Shown here one piece after another: positions 60,501 to 64,000 of a stretch of DNA of 64,000 bases. Source of the stretch: Paracyclopina nana (Eukaryota; Arthropoda; Copepoda; Cyclopoida; Cyclopettidae); NCBI GenBank assembly GCA_019096065.1, contig JAGUCH010000002.1, positions 8,258,501 to 8,322,500 of the forward strand. Direction: 5' to 3'. Each line of letters opens with the position of its first letter. Position 1 is the first letter of the stretch. The position numbers and the translations under genes are program-made. The notes beneath the pieces are model-generated. The model was not told where the DNA came from, did not search any database, and saw only the letters and a program-made list of their open reading frames with translations.

Positions 60501-63500
60501 GATGGAAAAAACCCTCGACTAATTATCTTTCCATGGCCCGAGTGAAATTTCTCATTGACAAAACTGGTTGTGAAATCCGCAGATGTCTATGCTGGTCTGC
60601 GAGGTCAAGTCTCGTCGTCCTGGCTGGCTGGGGGGAGATTTTCTCAACAATTCAAGGTTATGGGACGAGAAATGGTTTCTGCTCATCTGGAGAAGAAATC
60701 GTTAGCACGCGCATTGCACGATTTCCCTGCGCGAAATTGGTTTTCCGCAAATGGACTTGTGATCGCGAGCTCCCCCCCTAAAATTAGGAAATGTCGATGG
60801 AGATCGGGTGTTGCGATTGGCAATCCTGGACGCGCATCAGTCAAACGCAAACATGATTTTTGGAGGTCAATTTCGGATGAAATTGCACCAGCAGAAAATC
60901 TTTGAGAAAACATGAGGGCTGACCTTGGCGAGAGGGCAAAGCACCCGCATGGCAGGCTGCATCATGAATGTATGGATTTCTCGACAGATTTGTTAGCAGC
61001 CCGTGATTTGATCGTGCACAACGCGCAATGCGCGCGCGCGCTCGTGGGAGTCCTTTTATGCTTCCTTCCTGCAGCAACGCTTGACGGCCAAAGTTCATGG
61101 AAGTTCAGCTCGTTCGCAAAACGAGCTCGGCAACATTTTTAACGTCCCTCCCCGCGTAAGGATAATGAGCGGTGGAGTTGGGCTGGCGGAGACTGCGAAG
61201 TTTCCCCAACTCATGCCATGCCTTTCATTGCCAACCTTGAGCGCCGAAACGCAAGCGAGTCCGAGGAATGCCATTTGCCCGCAAACGATCGTTAATTTTG
61301 CCGACCTAAGCATTTCGCACCCTGGCCGAAAGCATCGAGGACACGTACGCGATGCTATTTCGGGAATCCATCGGGTCCACTTTTGGTGGTTCTCGGGCGC
61401 GCCTAACATTTCCTCGATTTCTTGTTTGCTCAGCCAGAGCCTCCTTCCGCGTCGGAAGAACCCGAGCCCGGAAATGGAGCCGCTCAAAAAGCGACTGCGA
61501 GCCAACAACATCGATCGCTCCGGCGATCCAGGCATCCTGAAATTTGGCATCAATCGCAACTCGCCTCAAGTGGTGGGGATTTCCTGGAAACATTCCTCCG
61601 GAAAAGCGACGCCAAATGAATTTTGCGAGCATCAGCTTGGCAAGTTTCGCATTCAAGGCCCGACTGCTGAGCCCGGATCTCAGATTTCGCTCCTAATTGA
61701 GAGCTGTTTTGAATCGCCCATTTACTTTTGGTCGCGTTGGTCATCATGGCGACGCATCGACGCAATTAAGCTACGTAAACGCGAAACGTAGCCCGAAACG
61801 AGGAAGAAGTGGATTTCCACGAGTCCGACGAAGCGTGGTGCGTTTTCCTTCGACGATTACTTCCTCATGATACGTATGTGTCGCATGACAACGAAATTGC
61901 CTCTCGCTCAAGAGGGATGAACTCCATTCTGGCAAGTCAAGGACACTTCGGCCATTGTCTCTCCGTAGGAAACTGATCGTCTGACCTGACTCGCTTTTCC
62001 CGCCAAATTATACAGAAAAGAAATGAAGAAGCTTGGGATTGTTCAAGGTTATGCCCACCTTGTAGTCTCGCGGTGGACTGGCGCGCTAGCTGCTGCTCCG
62101 AGGTGGTGTCAGATGGGGAATGGATGCACCAGCCAGCCGCAACTCGCATCTGTCCAAGCAGCCAGCCCGGTAAATTGAGAAGACACTTTGTCCCAAAATA
62201 ATGGAAGGCTACGCGATGGGAAACGACCCGATTGAGCCTCACAGGCGCAATTTCAAAGCCGTCAATGGCAGTTTTGAAAAAGCTTCGTTCGACGGATCTT
62301 GGCGACGATCAAAGAAAAGAGAAAAGACCAATGTCATCCGAGCTGTCAGATCCAGAATGGTTTCCCCGAGGTGAAGTAGGCCGTCGGAATTCAGGTTCTT
62401 GCTCGGTTTACCTTGAGGTCAGCGGGTCTATCTTCCGTGCAGAGCGATTAGAAATCAAGTTCAAGCGCCTTGAATTGCATCGAAGAACGTTTCCTCTTTT
62501 TACCACCACCCAAAGCAAAGCTAAAATCAAAGTCTCTTTTGGAACTACTCGCAAAATGGAAAAGTTTAAAAGAGCGGTGCCATCTTGGCTCAACTCATGC
62601 GGGAGCAGCAAAACTTTTTTGTCAAGACGAGATTAGGGCCAGGAAGGATTGGCGCGCGCACATATTGCAGCTTAAAATCTGAGGAGACCTTTCAAGGCGT
62701 CGCGCACGTGAAGATGTTGAAAATGTCAAAGGTTCTTTTCAATTTTGAATCACGAGAAGTTAGGGGTGTTCACCACGAGGTGCTCCTGCTTGTAGTTGCT
62801 CCAGCGCGAGGTAGTTCCAAAATCTCTCATTGACCTTGAGCAGTTTCCTCTGGGTCATATGACCAGCGTGAAGCACATTTCACAGGCGAATTACCCTTGG
62901 CTGCAGCCGACATCTGCAGCTGGAAAATCTCAATTTTACTTTTAGATATGCTCGTCCAAGGATGATTTTAGTTGCTGCCATCGGCTCATGGCAAATAATT
63001 ACCATTTTCTGTTGACCAACGATGTTACTTGGGAAAAGTTGCGACGACATTCGATATGCTTTGCAAGCAGTTTCAAGGCAAAATCAACGGTCCAATTTTG
63101 CCAGCTCTAAAATTGCCCCTAGTTCTTTTAATGGGTTTGGCGCTGATGCTCAAACCTCCTCAAATTGCAGCCCATTTTCCGACATGGATGGAAATCACAA
63201 GCGAAAGTTTTTAGTTCATTTCATTATGGTGCAGCTTCTTTAGGTTGAAAGTCTCTCTAGTTCTCCTTAGCACGGTTGCATTGTATGCTTAATTTTCAAT
63301 GGACGACAAGGTCTTCTTGTATGCTCCTCCGCGTTCCAGAGGAAAATCTTGTTTACATCAAAAAGCGACCCCAACTGTGGGAGCTATTTCATGCAATTTG
63401 TCCTTGTAAAATTGGCAAAATAAAGCAGCATTGAAGCGTCACCACGTCACCCTCCTGTGGACAGAATCTGGGTCACTTCAACACAAAGAAAGTAGAAAAT

Positions 63501-64000
63501 GGGTGGGAAATTTATTGGTCTTTCACCAAGTCACTCTTGCTCTCTCTCGTTTTGCTTCGAGCTCTAACGGACAACTTTAAAAGGACACAACAGGACAGTG
63601 AAAATGAGAAAATTTTCCGTTGAGAAACCCAACTTTAAACGAGTCATTTAATGTGCGTCCTTTAAACCTTTCTTTTTAAACTGAGCTTTAAAGCCAGATT
63701 TCCCTTGGCCGTTTACATCATCGTTAGGCACTTTTCTTTGCTTGCTGGTCAAGAACAAGTTTGCTCAATGGCCAAAATCTGAGATGTGGACCCATTAATA
63801 GGAGCTTCCGGATGGCTCTCATGAATAAATTGTTCATTTTTACAACCCAAGCTCCACATTTGCATAATGGGCCTTTTTCTTGAGAATTCTAAATGGCAAC
63901 TTAATTGAGCATTTCCTCCTATGCCGAGCCTCGGCCGAAAATCACGAGGTTTTTCGTTGAAATCTCTTTCTAAGGGCGCGTTCAGCATAAAAATTACATT
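60501..64000. other. Intergenic, right end of the window
   Basis: No supported gene. The frame 61081-61791 (+) is matched by long frames on the other strand and lacks any domain or repeat signature. No RNA gene or transposon end was recognised. Confidence 0.45.

Noticed and set aside
61081-61791. 236-codon plus-strand frame
   Set aside because: Two long minus-strand frames overlap it, and there is no domain, signal peptide or splice context.
1-64000. tRNA, rRNA or CRISPR loci
   Set aside because: No convincing tRNA B-box with a foldable partner, no rRNA-like sequence and no regularly spaced repeats were seen by eye.

Overview
The window looks like an arthropod genome, most likely a crustacean of the Daphnia type. 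The evidence is two paralogous Noc/Elbow (NET-family) zinc-finger genes, host introns that are often only 51-85 bp, AT-rich gene deserts and many short inverted-repeat transposons. The species cannot be fixed from the sequence.

Layout. At 2.15-3.06 kb lies a three-exon gene for a small secreted Thr-rich, Tyr/Trp-rich protein, with a 145-bp foldback element in intron 1. From 3.1 to 26.3 kb I found no convincing gene. This stretch holds MITEs (one copy nested in another, with a third family inserted beside it) and two blocks of strongly repeated short motifs: CATAAA/TTTATG at 13.0-16.6 kb and TGTCA/TGACA at about 17.3-23.3 kb. A Noc/Elbow gene runs on the minus strand at 27.56-26.35 kb. Its paralogue runs on the plus strand at 35.71-37.24 kb in three exons. 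The two are head to head across about 8 kb. That gap contains a multi-membrane RING gene (RNF26-like) whose single reading frame has been split by two MITEs.

From 37.3 to 47.8 kb there are more MITEs, including a near-perfect 328-bp palindrome of two inverted copies, and then a GC-rich block that probably holds the promoter and 5' UTR of the next gene. From 47.84 to 59.62 kb a seven-coding-exon gene encodes a C2H2 protein of about 1,059 residues with 13 fingers, CtBP-type PLDLK motifs and an acidic tail. Its 3' UTR carries three Pumilio-type sites. Its last intron contains a young, nearly whole Ty3/gypsy LTR element (51,451-58,939) in the same orientation. That element has 5-bp target duplications and two extra 3' ORFs with membrane segments. 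The last 3.5 kb shows no supported gene.

How it fits together. The host genes are mostly transcription factors, and the large motif-dense deserts on the outer flank of the Noc/Elbow pair look like regulatory DNA of developmental genes. All gene models were built by hand from reading frames and splice sites. Every intron phase was checked for consistency, but no database search was run.
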